In this document: positions 54,136 through 62,876 of the stretch, piece after piece | Numbering within the stretch: position 1 is the stretch's first letter | Layout: every line of letters begins with the position of its first letter | Assembly (NCBI GenBank): GCA_963768185.1 | Contig: CAVYGS010000004.1 | Coordinates: 744,001 to 808,000 of the forward strand | From: Palsa-461 sp963768185 | GTDB lineage: Bacteria > Actinomycetota > Acidimicrobiia > Acidimicrobiales > RAAP-2 | Direction of reading: 5' to 3' | DNA: 64,000 nucleotides | Made by a program: the position numbers and the translations under genes | Notes under the pieces: model-generated | Database searches by the model: none | What the model was told of the DNA's origin: nothing | Seen by the model: only the letters and a program-made list of their open reading frames with translations

Positions 54136-55761
54136 ATGTCCGGCTCGATGGAGGACCCCGGCGCGCGCGGCGTCGAAGACGGCTCCGCCGCCGGGGGTTC
54201 CGAGCCGGGGGCGCACGCGGTCGCACTACGCGTCTCGCATATCTCCAAAAACTTCCCCGGCACCCGCGCGCTCGACGACGTCACGCTCTCGGTCTCGACC
54301 GGCACGATCCACTGCCTGCTCGGCGGCAACGGCTCGGGCAAGTCGAGCCTCATCAAGATCCTGGCCGGCGTCTACCGGGCCGACCCGGGGGGCCGCATCC
54401 GGGTGCGGTTTCACGAGATCGACGCCGACAAGACCTCGCCGGAGTGGGCTCGCTCGGTCGGCCTGCACTTCGTCCATCAGGATCTCGCGACGTTCAACAC
54501 GATGTCGGTCGCCGAGAACCTGGCCATCGGTCGGGGCTTCCCGATGGGTCCGACCAAGAACATCCGCTGGGGCGTGTTGCGGCGGCACGCCAAGACCGTC
54601 CTCGAGCGCTTCGGCGTCGACGTCAACCCGCGCCGCCTCGTCGGCGAGCTCCGTCCGGCCGATCGCACCATGGTGGCGATTGCCCGCGCGCTGCAGGACC
54701 AGGCGGACGCCTCCGAGGACCTGCTGGTGTTGGACGAGCCCACGGTCGCCCTGCCCGCGGTGGAGGTCGACATCCTGTTCGACGCCCTGAAGCGCTACGC
54801 GGCGGCCGGCCAGACCATCGTGTTCGTGACGCACCGTTTGGAGGAGGTCACCCGCATCGCCGACCGGGTGACGGTGTTGCGCGACGGGCGGGTGGTCACC
54901 ACGCTCGATTCGAGCGAGGTCACCAAGGACCGCCTGGTCGAGCTGATTGTCGGACGCGCCCTCGACCACGCAGCGGCCACCGGCGCGCAGCTCGCCGGCG
55001 AGGACCTGGTCCTCGAGGTGTCGGACCTCACGGGCGGCCCGCTGCGCGGGGTCAGCTTCGGCCTGCGCCGGGGCGAGGTGCTCGGGATCGCCGGGCTGGT
55101 GGGCACCGGCCGGACCTCGGTCCTCACGAACCTGTTCGGGGTGGACCGACCCCAGCACGGCACGATCAAGCTGGACGGCAAGGCGGTCTCGTTCGCCAAC
55201 GTGGACGAGGCGATGGACGCCGGGCTCGGCTTCGTGCCCGAGGACCGGAGCGAGTCGGCCTTCTTGAACATGACGCTGCGCGAGAACCTCTCGGCAGCCG
55301 AGGTGTCCAAGTACTGGCGCGGGTTCCTGCTGCGACAGCGGGCCGAGTCCAACGACGCGAAGAGGTCCATCGTCGACTTCTCGATCAAGGCGATCTCGGA
55401 CCGTCAGCCCTTTGCCACGCTCTCGGGCGGCAACCAGCAGAAGGCGATCGTCGCCCGGTGGTTGCGCCGCAAGCCCAAGCTCCTCCTGCTCGACGAGCCG
55501 ACCCAGGGCGTCGACGTCGAGGCGCGGGCCGAGATCTACCGCCTGGTGCGCGAAGCGGTCGCCTCGGGGACCTCGGTGATCGTGGTCACCGCCGACCTCG
55601 AAGAGCTGGCCCGGGTCTCAGACCGGGTGCTCGTGCTGGCGCACGGCCGCATCGCCCATGAGATCCAGGGCCCCGACATCGACCCCTCCCGGGTCACCGA
55701 GCTCGTGCTTTCGGCCACGGGCGACCCCGCCCACCCCCAGATGGAGGTCAGCCGGCCATGA
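54136..55761 (+). CDS. ABC importer ATPase, two-domain (RbsA/CUT2-like)
   Basis: A 541-residue duplicated ABC ATPase. Domain 1 has Walker A GGNGSGKSS (near 70), Walker B LLVLDEPTVALP and switch His in VTHRLEE, but the signature reads GELRPADRT rather than LSGGQ. Domain 2 has a degenerate Walker A GLVGTGRTS (Lys replaced, usual for this family), signature LSGGNQQK and Walker B LLLLDEPTQGVD. RBS GGAGGAG precedes ATG 54136. Its stop overlaps the permease start (ATGA). It powers uptake with the neighbouring binding protein and permease. Confidence 0.9.
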   Translation: MSGSMEDPGARGVEDGSAAGGSEPGAHAVALRVSHISKNFPGTRALDDVTLSVSTGTIHCLLGGNGSGKSSLIKILAGVYRADPGGRIRVRFHEIDADKTSPEWARSVGLHFVHQDLATFNTMSVAENLAIGRGFPMGPTKNIRWGVLRRHAKTVLERFGVDVNPRRLVGELRPADRTMVAIARALQDQADASEDLLVLDEPTVALPAVEVDILFDALKRYAAAGQTIVFVTHRLEEVTRIADRVTVLRDGRVVTTLDSSEVTKDRLVELIVGRALDHAAATGAQLAGEDLVLEVSDLTGGPLRGVSFGLRRGEVLGIAGLVGTGRTSVLTNLFGVDRPQHGTIKLDGKAVSFANVDEAMDAGLGFVPEDRSESAFLNMTLRENLSAAEVSKYWRGFLLRQRAESNDAKRSIVDFSIKAISDRQPFATLSGGNQQKAIVARWLRRKPKLLLLDEPTQGVDVEARAEIYRLVREAVASGTSVIVVTADLEELARVSDRVLVLAHGRIAHEIQGPDIDPSRVTELVLSATGDPAHPQMEVSRP

Positions 55762-56813
55762 GCGCGGACGAGAGCGACACCACGACGGCGACGGCCGTGG
55801 CCTCCGAGCCGCCGGAGGCGGGCCAATCGAATCAACGCTCGGGCACCCAGTCGGCGGTGCTGTTCAACGTCGAGCGGTTCGCGCTGCCGGCCATCTTGGT
55901 CCTGGTCCTCATCTTGTTCAGCGTGCTGCCGGCGACCGGCAGCATCTTCGCCTCGGCGACCAACTTCCAAGAGGTCGGGTTCAACTACGTCTACATCGGC
56001 GTCCTCACGCTCGCCTCGTTGATCCCGCTCGTCTGCGGCGAGTTCGACTTCTCGGTCGGCTCCAACGCCGGGTTCACCCAGGTCGTGGTGGCGACCTCGA
56101 TGGCCCGGTTCCACGTGCCGCTCCCGTTCGCCATCATGCTCGCCATCGCGTTCGGCGCCTTCGTCGGACTGCTCAACGGCAACACGGTGGCCCGGCTCGG
56201 CGTCAACTCGCTGATTGTCACCCTCGGGACCTCGGGCATCCTGCTCGGCGTTGTCGAGTGGTACACGGGAAGCCAGTCGATCACCAACGGGATCTCCTCG
56301 TCGCTCATCGACTTCGGCTCGGAGAACTCGCTCGGGGTCCCCGACGTGGTGTGGCTCCTGATCGGGGTGGCGCTCGTCACCTACTACGTGTTGGAGCACA
56401 CCCCCTACGGTCGCTATCTCACGAGCGTCGGCTCCAACGCCCGGGCCGCCCGCCTCGTCGGCCTGCGGGTCGACCGGCTCAAGCTGTCGGCGTTCGTGCT
56501 CGCCGGCGCCCTGGCCGGGGTGGCCGGCGTCCTGCTGGTGGCGAAGAACGGGAGCGCCAGCCCTGAGGCCGGCACCGTCACCGACACGCTCTCGGCGCTG
56601 GCCGGCGCCTACCTCGGCGCGACCTCGATCCGACCCGGCCGCTTCAACGTGCTCGGGGCCATGCTCGCGGTCTACTTCATCGGCTTCAGCGTGGACGGAC
56701 TGGCCATCGCCGGGGTCGAGTCGTGGATCAGCCAGGTCTTCAGCGGCGCCGCGCTGTTCATCGCCGTGGTGGTCTCCACCGTGATCGGCCGCCGCCGGGC
56801 CGGCACCACCTGA
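55758..56813 (+). CDS. ABC importer permease (RbsC-like)
   Basis: A 351-residue membrane protein of the branched-chain/ribose permease family. About 9 hydrophobic segments are seen (FALPAILVLVLILFSVL, LASLIPLVCGEFDFSVG). The conserved EAA-like loop is SVGSNARAARLVGLRVDRLK, and NTVARLGVNSLIVTLGTSGI is the family block. ATG 55758 overlaps the ATPase stop. Only one permease gene is present, so it likely homodimerises. The upp gene starts 20 bases after it. Confidence 0.9.
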   Translation: MSADESDTTTATAVASEPPEAGQSNQRSGTQSAVLFNVERFALPAILVLVLILFSVLPATGSIFASATNFQEVGFNYVYIGVLTLASLIPLVCGEFDFSVGSNAGFTQVVVATSMARFHVPLPFAIMLAIAFGAFVGLLNGNTVARLGVNSLIVTLGTSGILLGVVEWYTGSQSITNGISSSLIDFGSENSLGVPDVVWLLIGVALVTYYVLEHTPYGRYLTSVGSNARAARLVGLRVDRLKLSAFVLAGALAGVAGVLLVAKNGSASPEAGTVTDTLSALAGAYLGATSIRPGRFNVLGAMLAVYFIGFSVDGLAIAGVESWISQVFSGAALFIAVVVSTVIGRRRAGTT

Positions 56814-56833
56814 GCACCGGCGAGGACCGCGCC

Positions 56834-57496
56834 GTGAGCCCTGGAGTGGGCGTGCCGGAGGACCTGGCGCCGCTGATCGTCGTCGATCATCCGGTCGTCG
56901 CCGACCGGCTGGCGCAACTCCGCGACAGGGCGACCGACAACTTCGCCTTCCGGCGGCTGACCGCCGAGCTGTCCGCCTTCGTGGCCTACGAGGCGCTGCG
57001 CGACCTCGTGACCGAGACGACGACGGTGGCCACCCCGGTCGCCGAGGACGCGACGGCCCGACGGATCGCCGAGACGCCGCTGCTCGTCCCGGTGCTCCGG
57101 GCGGGGCTCGGCATGGTGCCCGCCATCACCGCGATGCTCTCGCCGGTCGAGGTCGCCCACGTCGGGCTGCGGCGCGACGAGAGGACGCTCCAGGCGAACC
57201 TCTACCTGAACGCGCTCCCGGACTCCTTGTCGGGGCGCCGGGTGGTGATCTGCGACCCCATGCTCGCGACCGGTGGCACGCTGATCGAGGTCTGCAACCT
57301 GGTGGTGGCACGCGACGCCGGTTCGGTCATGGTGCTCTGCCTGATCGCCTCGGTGCCGGGGATGCGGGCCTTCCGGGCGGCCCATCCGGGGGTACCGGTC
57401 GCGTGTGCGGGACTCGACCCGGTGCTCAACGACCGCGGCTACATCGTGCCCGGGCTCGGCGACGCCGGCGACCGGCTGTTCGGGCCGCCCGCCTGA
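56834..57496 (+). CDS. upp: Uracil phosphoribosyltransferase
   Basis: A 220-residue UPRTase converting uracil and PRPP to UMP. The flexible loop VPVLRAGLGMVPAI, the PRPP site DPMLATGGT and the uracil-binding end GLGDAGDRLFG are present. GTG 56834 gives ~10 variable residues before the family start. It is the last gene of the transporter operon, so import and salvage are co-regulated. It is immediately convergent (TGATCA) with the cytosine deaminase, which would supply its uracil. Confidence 0.93.
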   Translation: MSPGVGVPEDLAPLIVVDHPVVADRLAQLRDRATDNFAFRRLTAELSAFVAYEALRDLVTETTTVATPVAEDATARRIAETPLLVPVLRAGLGMVPAITAMLSPVEVAHVGLRRDERTLQANLYLNALPDSLSGRRVVICDPMLATGGTLIEVCNLVVARDAGSVMVLCLIASVPGMRAFRAAHPGVPVACAGLDPVLNDRGYIVPGLGDAGDRLFGPPA

Positions 57497-57970
57497 TCAC
57501 AGGCCGATGTCCTCGTACCAGAGGTCGTGATGGGTCTCGATGAACTCCGACAGCAGCGCGACGCACTCCTCGTCGTGCAGGTCGATGACCTCCACCCCGT
57601 GTTCGGCGAGCCACTCGTGGCCGCCGGTGAAGTTCACCGACTCGCCCATCACGACCGCGCCGATCCCGAACTGGCGCACGAGGCCACTGCAGAACCAGCA
57701 CGGCGAGAGCGTCGTCACCATCACACAGTCCGAGTAGTCGCGCCGACGCCCGGCGTTGCGGAAGGCGTCGGTCTCCCCGTGGATCGAGGGGTCGTCCTCC
57801 TGCACGCGTCGGTTGTGGCCCCGGCCGAGCAGCGTGCCGTCGCGGTGGAAGAGCGCGCCGCCGATCGGGATGCCACCCTCGGCCAGGCCGGCCCGGGCTT
57901 CCTCCAGCGCGACCGTGAGGAAACGGCTCGCCTCGGCTTCCGAGATGGGGGTGCGGTCACTTGCGGGCAT
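57497..57970 (-). CDS. Cytosine deaminase, yeast (Fcy1)-type zinc deaminase
   Basis: A 157-residue CDA-fold deaminase turning cytosine into uracil. Zinc ligands are His64 (with catalytic Glu66 in IHGE), Cys91 and Cys94 in LSPCWFC. The VMGESVNF block and the ending WYEDIG match the yeast-type cytosine deaminase, unlike the unrelated bacterial CodA amidohydrolase fold. ATG 57970 follows GGAGG at 6 bases. It lies between upp and a PRTase, 26 bases from the latter's divergent start. With the NCS1 permease nearby, a complete cytosine to UMP route is present. Deamination of related pyrimidines is possible. Confidence 0.88.
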   Translation of the reverse strand: MPASDRTPISEAEASRFLTVALEEARAGLAEGGIPIGGALFHRDGTLLGRGHNRRVQEDDPSIHGETDAFRNAGRRRDYSDCVMVTTLSPCWFCSGLVRQFGIGAVVMGESVNFTGGHEWLAEHGVEVIDLHDEECVALLSEFIETHHDLWYEDIGL

Positions 57971-57996
57971 CTCGATCCTCCGGTCAGAGTCGGACG

Positions 57997-58668
57997 GTGA
58001 CGGTGGGACAAGGTACCTACAAAGTCCAGATCGGGTCCCAGGAGCTCTCCATTCCCTTGGTGCCCATCGCCGATGACCTGACCATCGCGCTGCTCATCTC
58101 GGTCGACCTCGGCGTCGACTTCGCCAAGGTCGCCGGCGGCGAGCTGGCGGCCAAGCTCGCCCCCTACGAGCCCGAGATCGTCGTCTCGGTGGCCACCATG
58201 GGCATCCCGATCGCCATCGAGGTGACCCGGGCCCTGGGTTTCGACGACTACGTGATCCTGCACAAGACGCCCAAGATCCACCTGGCCGACGCGATCAGCG
58301 AGCCGGTGCGCTCGATCACGACGTCCGGCGCCCAGCGGCTGCTGTTCGACCGGGTCCGTCTCAACGCGGTGGTCGGGCGCCGCGTCGCGGTGGTCGACGA
58401 CGTCATCTCGACCGGGGGCTCGACCAAGGCGGCCCTCAACCTGATGCGACGGGTCGGAGCCGATCCCGTCGTCGTGGGGACGCTGGTCACCGAGGGCGGC
58501 CAGTGGCGCTCCTACCTCGGCGAGGACGCCTCACTCGTCCAGTCGCTCGGCTCGATCCCGCTCTTCCGACACGGTCCCGACGGCGCGCTCGTCGAGGAGT
58601 GGGAGGGCCTGGGTGGTTCGAGCCCGGCCCAAGCCGAGGCCGCGTCGAGTCGGCACGGAGAGCCGTGA
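57997..58668 (+). CDS. Adenine/purine phosphoribosyltransferase-like protein
   Basis: A 223-residue type I PRTase. The PRPP motif reads RVAVVDDVISTGGSTKAAL (residues ~125-143), with ATMGIPIAIEVTRALGF as the base-side loop. It resembles Apt and the PRTase domain of PurR-like regulators, but no DNA-binding domain is present. GTG 57997 is 26 bases from the divergent deaminase start, leaving no room for two full promoters. The last ~25 residues are Ser/Ala-rich and disordered. It likely salvages a purine base to its nucleotide; which base is unclear. Confidence 0.82.
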   Translation: MTVGQGTYKVQIGSQELSIPLVPIADDLTIALLISVDLGVDFAKVAGGELAAKLAPYEPEIVVSVATMGIPIAIEVTRALGFDDYVILHKTPKIHLADAISEPVRSITTSGAQRLLFDRVRLNAVVGRRVAVVDDVISTGGSTKAALNLMRRVGADPVVVGTLVTEGGQWRSYLGEDASLVQSLGSIPLFRHGPDGALVEEWEGLGGSSPAQAEAASSRHGEP

Positions 58669-58705
58669 GCAGCGGGCCCGGGCTGGGCGCCCGGGCCGGC
58701 GCCCG

Positions 58706-60193
58706 CTACTCCGAGAGCGATCCCGTGCTGGCCAGCCTGCGGTCCTGCTCGTCGGCCTGCTTGCGCACACCGCGCCACGCCAGCACCAGGTAGACGACGG
58801 CTGCCACGCCGATCCCCATGAAGACGCTGAAGTCGGCGCCGAAGTCGTGCTTGCCGGTCGTGTGGAAGGTCACCTCGTTCAGCCAATGGGGCAGCGTGAA
58901 GGTGGCCGACAGCGCCTCGATCGCCGCGAACATCCCGACGACCTGGGCGATGATCGCCGGCCAGAAGATGCCCCCCCGGCGGTAGTAGAGACCGTCCTTG
59001 TCGGTGCGCTGGAGCTCGGCGGGCACATAGCGCGACCGCCGCATCCACCAGTCGACGAGGAAGATCGCCAGCCACGGGGCGATCCAGACGATCACCACGT
59101 CCACGAAGTCCTTGAGATAGGTGTTGAACGAGGTGTTGAAGATGGCGTACATCGTCACCCCCAAGGCGATGGCGCAGTCCACCAGCACCGCCATGTCGCG
59201 CTTGATCGGCACGCCCATCGCCTGGAGGGTCACCCCCGAGGAGTACATGTCGAGGCTGTTGATCGCGAACAGCTGCACGATGCAGAAGATGCAGAACACG
59301 TCGACGAACCACGCCGGGATGAACGACTGGTGCTCGAAGGCGACGAAGGCATTGGCCTGGGTCCCGACGTTCACGAGGAAGGTCCCGACCGCGGCGCCCA
59401 GCGTCATGATCAAGATCTCGGGAACCGCGGTGCCGAGGAACACCCAACCGACGATGGCCTTCTTGGATGACTCCGGCTTGCAGTAGCGGGTGTAGTCGTT
59501 GCCGCACTCGGTCCAGCCCAGCCCCGACAGGATGATGACGAAGGCCAGACCCTCCATGTAGGTCTGCCAGTCGGCCCCGTGGGCGACGCCGTGGGTCGTC
59601 GCGTGCGGGATCGCGAAGCCCAGCATGATCGCGAACAGGATGATGAACGGGACCACCAGCACACGCAGCGTCTTCAGGATCGTGGCGTGGCCCAGGAACG
59701 GCAGCACGCCCTGGATGAGCACCGCCACCAGCACGAAGATCACCTTGGCGGGGGTGCCCCCCGCGAAGCCGGCCTTTGACTGGAGCACCAGCGCCGCCCC
59801 GACGATCAGGATCAGGCCCTCCACCTCGAAGCCGATCTGGGTGAGCCAGTTGAAGAACGAGATCATCCGGCTGCCGTTGGGCCCGTAGCTCGCCCGGTTG
59901 ATCGCGAAGACCGTCGTCCCGGTCTGGGGCGCCTGCAGGCTGCACAGCCCGAGCAGGAAGTACGACACGTTGCCGATGAGGATGAGGCTCAAGGCCTGGG
60001 CGAAGTTGAACCCGAAGGTCATGAGGACCGCGCCGTAGATGAAGTACTCGATCTGGACGCTGGCCCCCGCCCACATGGCCCCGATGTCGCGGGGCTTGGC
60101 CCACCGCTCGCCGCTCGGGATGTGGTCGATCCCGTGGGTCTCGATCCTGAACGCCTGATCGGACGCGGGCAGCTCGTCAACGATGGTGGCCAA
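58706..60193 (-). CDS. NCS1 cytosine/purine permease
   Basis: A 495-residue NCS1-family transporter with ~12 hydrophobic helices. The family motifs RASYGPNGSRMISFFNW, WTECGNDYTRY and WIAPWLAIFLVDWW are present. It imports cytosine, purines or related nucleobases by ion symport. ATG 60193 leads into a ~35-residue cytosolic N-terminus. It is convergent with the PRTase and downstream of adenosine deaminase on the same strand (125-base gap). It belongs with the cytosine deaminase and upp functionally. Confidence 0.9.
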   Translation of the reverse strand: MATIVDELPASDQAFRIETHGIDHIPSGERWAKPRDIGAMWAGASVQIEYFIYGAVLMTFGFNFAQALSLILIGNVSYFLLGLCSLQAPQTGTTVFAINRASYGPNGSRMISFFNWLTQIGFEVEGLILIVGAALVLQSKAGFAGGTPAKVIFVLVAVLIQGVLPFLGHATILKTLRVLVVPFIILFAIMLGFAIPHATTHGVAHGADWQTYMEGLAFVIILSGLGWTECGNDYTRYCKPESSKKAIVGWVFLGTAVPEILIMTLGAAVGTFLVNVGTQANAFVAFEHQSFIPAWFVDVFCIFCIVQLFAINSLDMYSSGVTLQAMGVPIKRDMAVLVDCAIALGVTMYAIFNTSFNTYLKDFVDVVIVWIAPWLAIFLVDWWMRRSRYVPAELQRTDKDGLYYRRGGIFWPAIIAQVVGMFAAIEALSATFTLPHWLNEVTFHTTGKHDFGADFSVFMGIGVAAVVYLVLAWRGVRKQADEQDRRLASTGSLSE

Positions 60194-60317
60194 TGTCCCC
60201 TCCTGAGTACGGCGTCAGTGCCGCGCCGAGACGGTTAGGACTCCCTGGGCCGTTCACTCGACCGAGGAAGGATGCGCGAGATTCGCCCGCTCGTCAAGCG
60301 GGGCCGACGAGTGAACG

Positions 60318-61292
60318 TCACCCGCCGCTGGGCTCCAAGAACCGATGCAGTTCGGCCAGCAGATCGGCCCGCCGGGCCGGAGTCGCAAAGCAACTCTCGA
60401 TCGACGTGCGGGCCAGGTGGCCAAGCTCGGTCGTGCCCCAACCGAAGGCCGCCGCGCACCGTTCGTACTCGCCGACGAGGTCGATCCCGTAGAGCAGCGG
60501 GTCGTCGGTGTTGATCGAGACCGCGACGCCCGAGCTCCGAAGCGTCTCGATGGGGTGCGACGCGAGGTCCTCGACCAGCCCCAGGACGACGTTGGAAGTC
60601 GGGCAGACATCGAGCGGGACGCGCCGCTCGGCCAGCTCGACGACGAGGGAGGGGTCCTCGAGGCAGCGGATGCCGTGGTCGATCCGCTCGGCGTCCAGCA
60701 GCTCGACCGCCTCCCGCACGCCCGATGCGCCGCTCGACTCGCCGGCGTGGGCGCATCGGCGCAACCCCGCCTCCCGGGCCCGGGCGAAGGCCGCCGCGAA
60801 CCGCTCGTTGTGGGATCCCGACGCCTCGTTGCCGTCGATCGAGAGGGCCACGACACGCCGGTGCCCGAGCGCCAGCACGGCGTCGACGAGTCCATCGGCC
60901 TCTTCTCGACTCTGTGACCGGCTGAGGCTCACGCACAGCCCGACGGTCGGGCCGCCGCTGGCCTCGGCCGCGGCGAACGGGCCGTCGAGTGCGTCGAACA
61001 TCTCGCCGAGACGACGCTGCCAATGCGGCCAGTGCGAGGGGTTGACGATGACGTCCACGTGCCGGGCTCCCGATTCCTTCGCCCGGGAGATCAGCTGGCG
61101 GGCGATCTCGGCCAGCTGTTCAGGGTCGACGACGGCGCCGCACAGCTCGTCCAAGTGCGAGAGGAGGGCCGCCAGCGACGAGATCCGCGGGACATCCCGG
61201 CCCACCAGGGACGCCGGCACGCAGCCCTCCAGGTGGAGGTGGACCTCGGCCTTGGGGAGGCCCGCGATCCAGTTCCGGTCGATGGGGGGCAC
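60318..61292 (-). CDS. add: Adenosine deaminase
   Basis: A 324-residue TIM-barrel deaminase converting adenosine (or a related purine) to inosine. Metal ligands His18/His20 are in EVHLHLEG, His in CAHAGES with the catalytic Glu, IDHGIR, and Asp-Asp in INTDDPLLYG. These are complete. GTG 61292 is chosen because the conserved PKAEVHLHLEG follows 13 residues later. Its start is 51 bases from the divergent amidase. Adenine deaminase activity is an alternative for short bacterial members. Confidence 0.9.
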   Translation of the reverse strand: MPPIDRNWIAGLPKAEVHLHLEGCVPASLVGRDVPRISSLAALLSHLDELCGAVVDPEQLAEIARQLISRAKESGARHVDVIVNPSHWPHWQRRLGEMFDALDGPFAAAEASGGPTVGLCVSLSRSQSREEADGLVDAVLALGHRRVVALSIDGNEASGSHNERFAAAFARAREAGLRRCAHAGESSGASGVREAVELLDAERIDHGIRCLEDPSLVVELAERRVPLDVCPTSNVVLGLVEDLASHPIETLRSSGVAVSINTDDPLLYGIDLVGEYERCAAAFGWGTTELGHLARTSIESCFATPARRADLLAELHRFLEPSGG

Positions 61293-61343
61293 CGGCCAAT
61301 CTTGACGTGGTCGCCCAGAGCGGTCCCGGTTAGCTTCGGTTTG

Positions 61344-62817
61344 ATGTTCGAGCCCGATGAGCTGGACGACCTGAGCGTCGCCGAGTGGTCCGCGGCCCTC
61401 GCCGCCGGACATTGGACCAGCGTGGCGCTCGTCGAGCGGTCGCTCGCCCGGATCGAGGCGCTGAACCCCGCCTTTGCTGCGATCCGCTGCGTGGTGGAGG
61501 ACTGCCGGGACCAGGCGGCCGCGAGCGACGAGGCGCGCCGGTCCGGAACGGTGCGTGGCCGGCTCGAGGGAATCCCGGTCGTCGTGAAGGACAACATCGA
61601 CATCGCCGGGGTGCCCACCACCGCCGGCGCGCTCGCCCTCGAACATTCGGTGCCCGAGCGCGACGCCGCGCTCGATGACGCGCCTGCGGGCGGCCGGCGC
61701 GGTGATCGTGGCCAAGACGAACCTGTCAGAGCTGGCCAACTTCCTGACCGAGGGGATGCCCTCGGGCTACTCCTCGCTCGGGGGCCAGGTGCTCAACCCC
61801 TACGACACCTCGGTCACGCCCGGAGGCTCGAGTAGCGGGTCGGCGACAGCGGTGGCGTTGGGGCTCGTCCCGCTGGCGGTTGGCACCGAGACCGACGGGT
61901 CGATCACCAATCCGAGCGAGCGTCAGAGCCTGGTCGGGATGAAGCCGACCCTTGGTCTGGTGAGCCGGCGCGGCATCCTGCCCATCGCGCCCAGCCAGGA
62001 CAGCGCCGGGCCGATGGCGCGGACGGCGGCCGACGCCGCGCTGCTCCTGAGCGCCATCGCCGGCGCCGATCCCTCGGACCCCGCGACAGCCGCCGCGGGC
62101 GAAGCCGCCGGCGAGCTTGTCGGTGGCCTGGACCAGTCCGCGATGGCTTCGGCCCGGCTGGGGGTGGTGCGGGAGTTCCCGGCGGGAGACGAGGACGGAC
62201 GCCAGTGCTACCGCCAGGCCCTCGAGGCCCTTGCCACGACCGGAGCCGAGCTCGTCGATGTCAGCGTGCCGGAGCGGGCGACCAAGTGGGGAGTGGAGTC
62301 CGACGAGCTCATGGTGCTGCGCCATGAGTTCGCTCCGGCCGTCGACCGCTATCTGGCGGGCCTCGGTGGCGACCCGCCGATCAGGAGCCTGGCCGAGCTC
62401 CAAGCATGGAACGCCGAACACGCCGATGAAGCGCTCAAGTTCCGCCAGGTCCAGGTCGACGCGGCGGTGGCCATCGATCACGGCGCCAACGACGCGGAGT
62501 ACCGCGAGGCGCGCCAGCGCGACGTGCTCATGGTCCTGGCCATCTTGGAGGAGGCGCTGTCCGACCGGCTCGAGGCGATCGTCTGCCCGGGCTTCGACTT
62601 CTGCGGACTGGCCGCCCGCTCTGGCTGGGCCAGCATCGTGGTGCCTGCCGGCTACACGGCCACGAACCGGCGCCCGGTCGGCCTGATGCTCATCTCGCGG
62701 CCCTGGACCGACGCCCGGCTCCTGTCCCTCGCGCACGGTTTCGAGCGGGCCCACCCGGTGCGCCGCCCGCCCTGGGCGATCAACCCGGCTGAGTTCCGGC
62801 GCTTCGGTCCCGGCTGA
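61344..62817 (+). pseudogene. Amidase signature family hydrolase, one apparent +1 frameshift
   Basis: An amidase of ~490 residues when repaired. The first frame from ATG 61344 has the family N-terminus and the catalytic Lys in GIPVVVKDNIDIAG. The second, open from about 61675, has AKTNLSELANF, the catalytic Ser/cis-Ser region TPGGSSSGSATAV, GTETDGSITNP and GLMLISRPWTDARLLSLAHG. Removing one G near 61674 joins DAAL to MTRLRAAGAVIVAKTN. It hydrolyses an amide, perhaps nitrogen-containing compounds related to the neighbouring salvage genes, which is only a guess. Confidence 0.83.
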
Positions 62818-62876
62818 GCGCACTCGGTCCGCCGGCCCGTCGAGACGGTGACAGCGGTTCGGTAGCTTGGTCGGCG

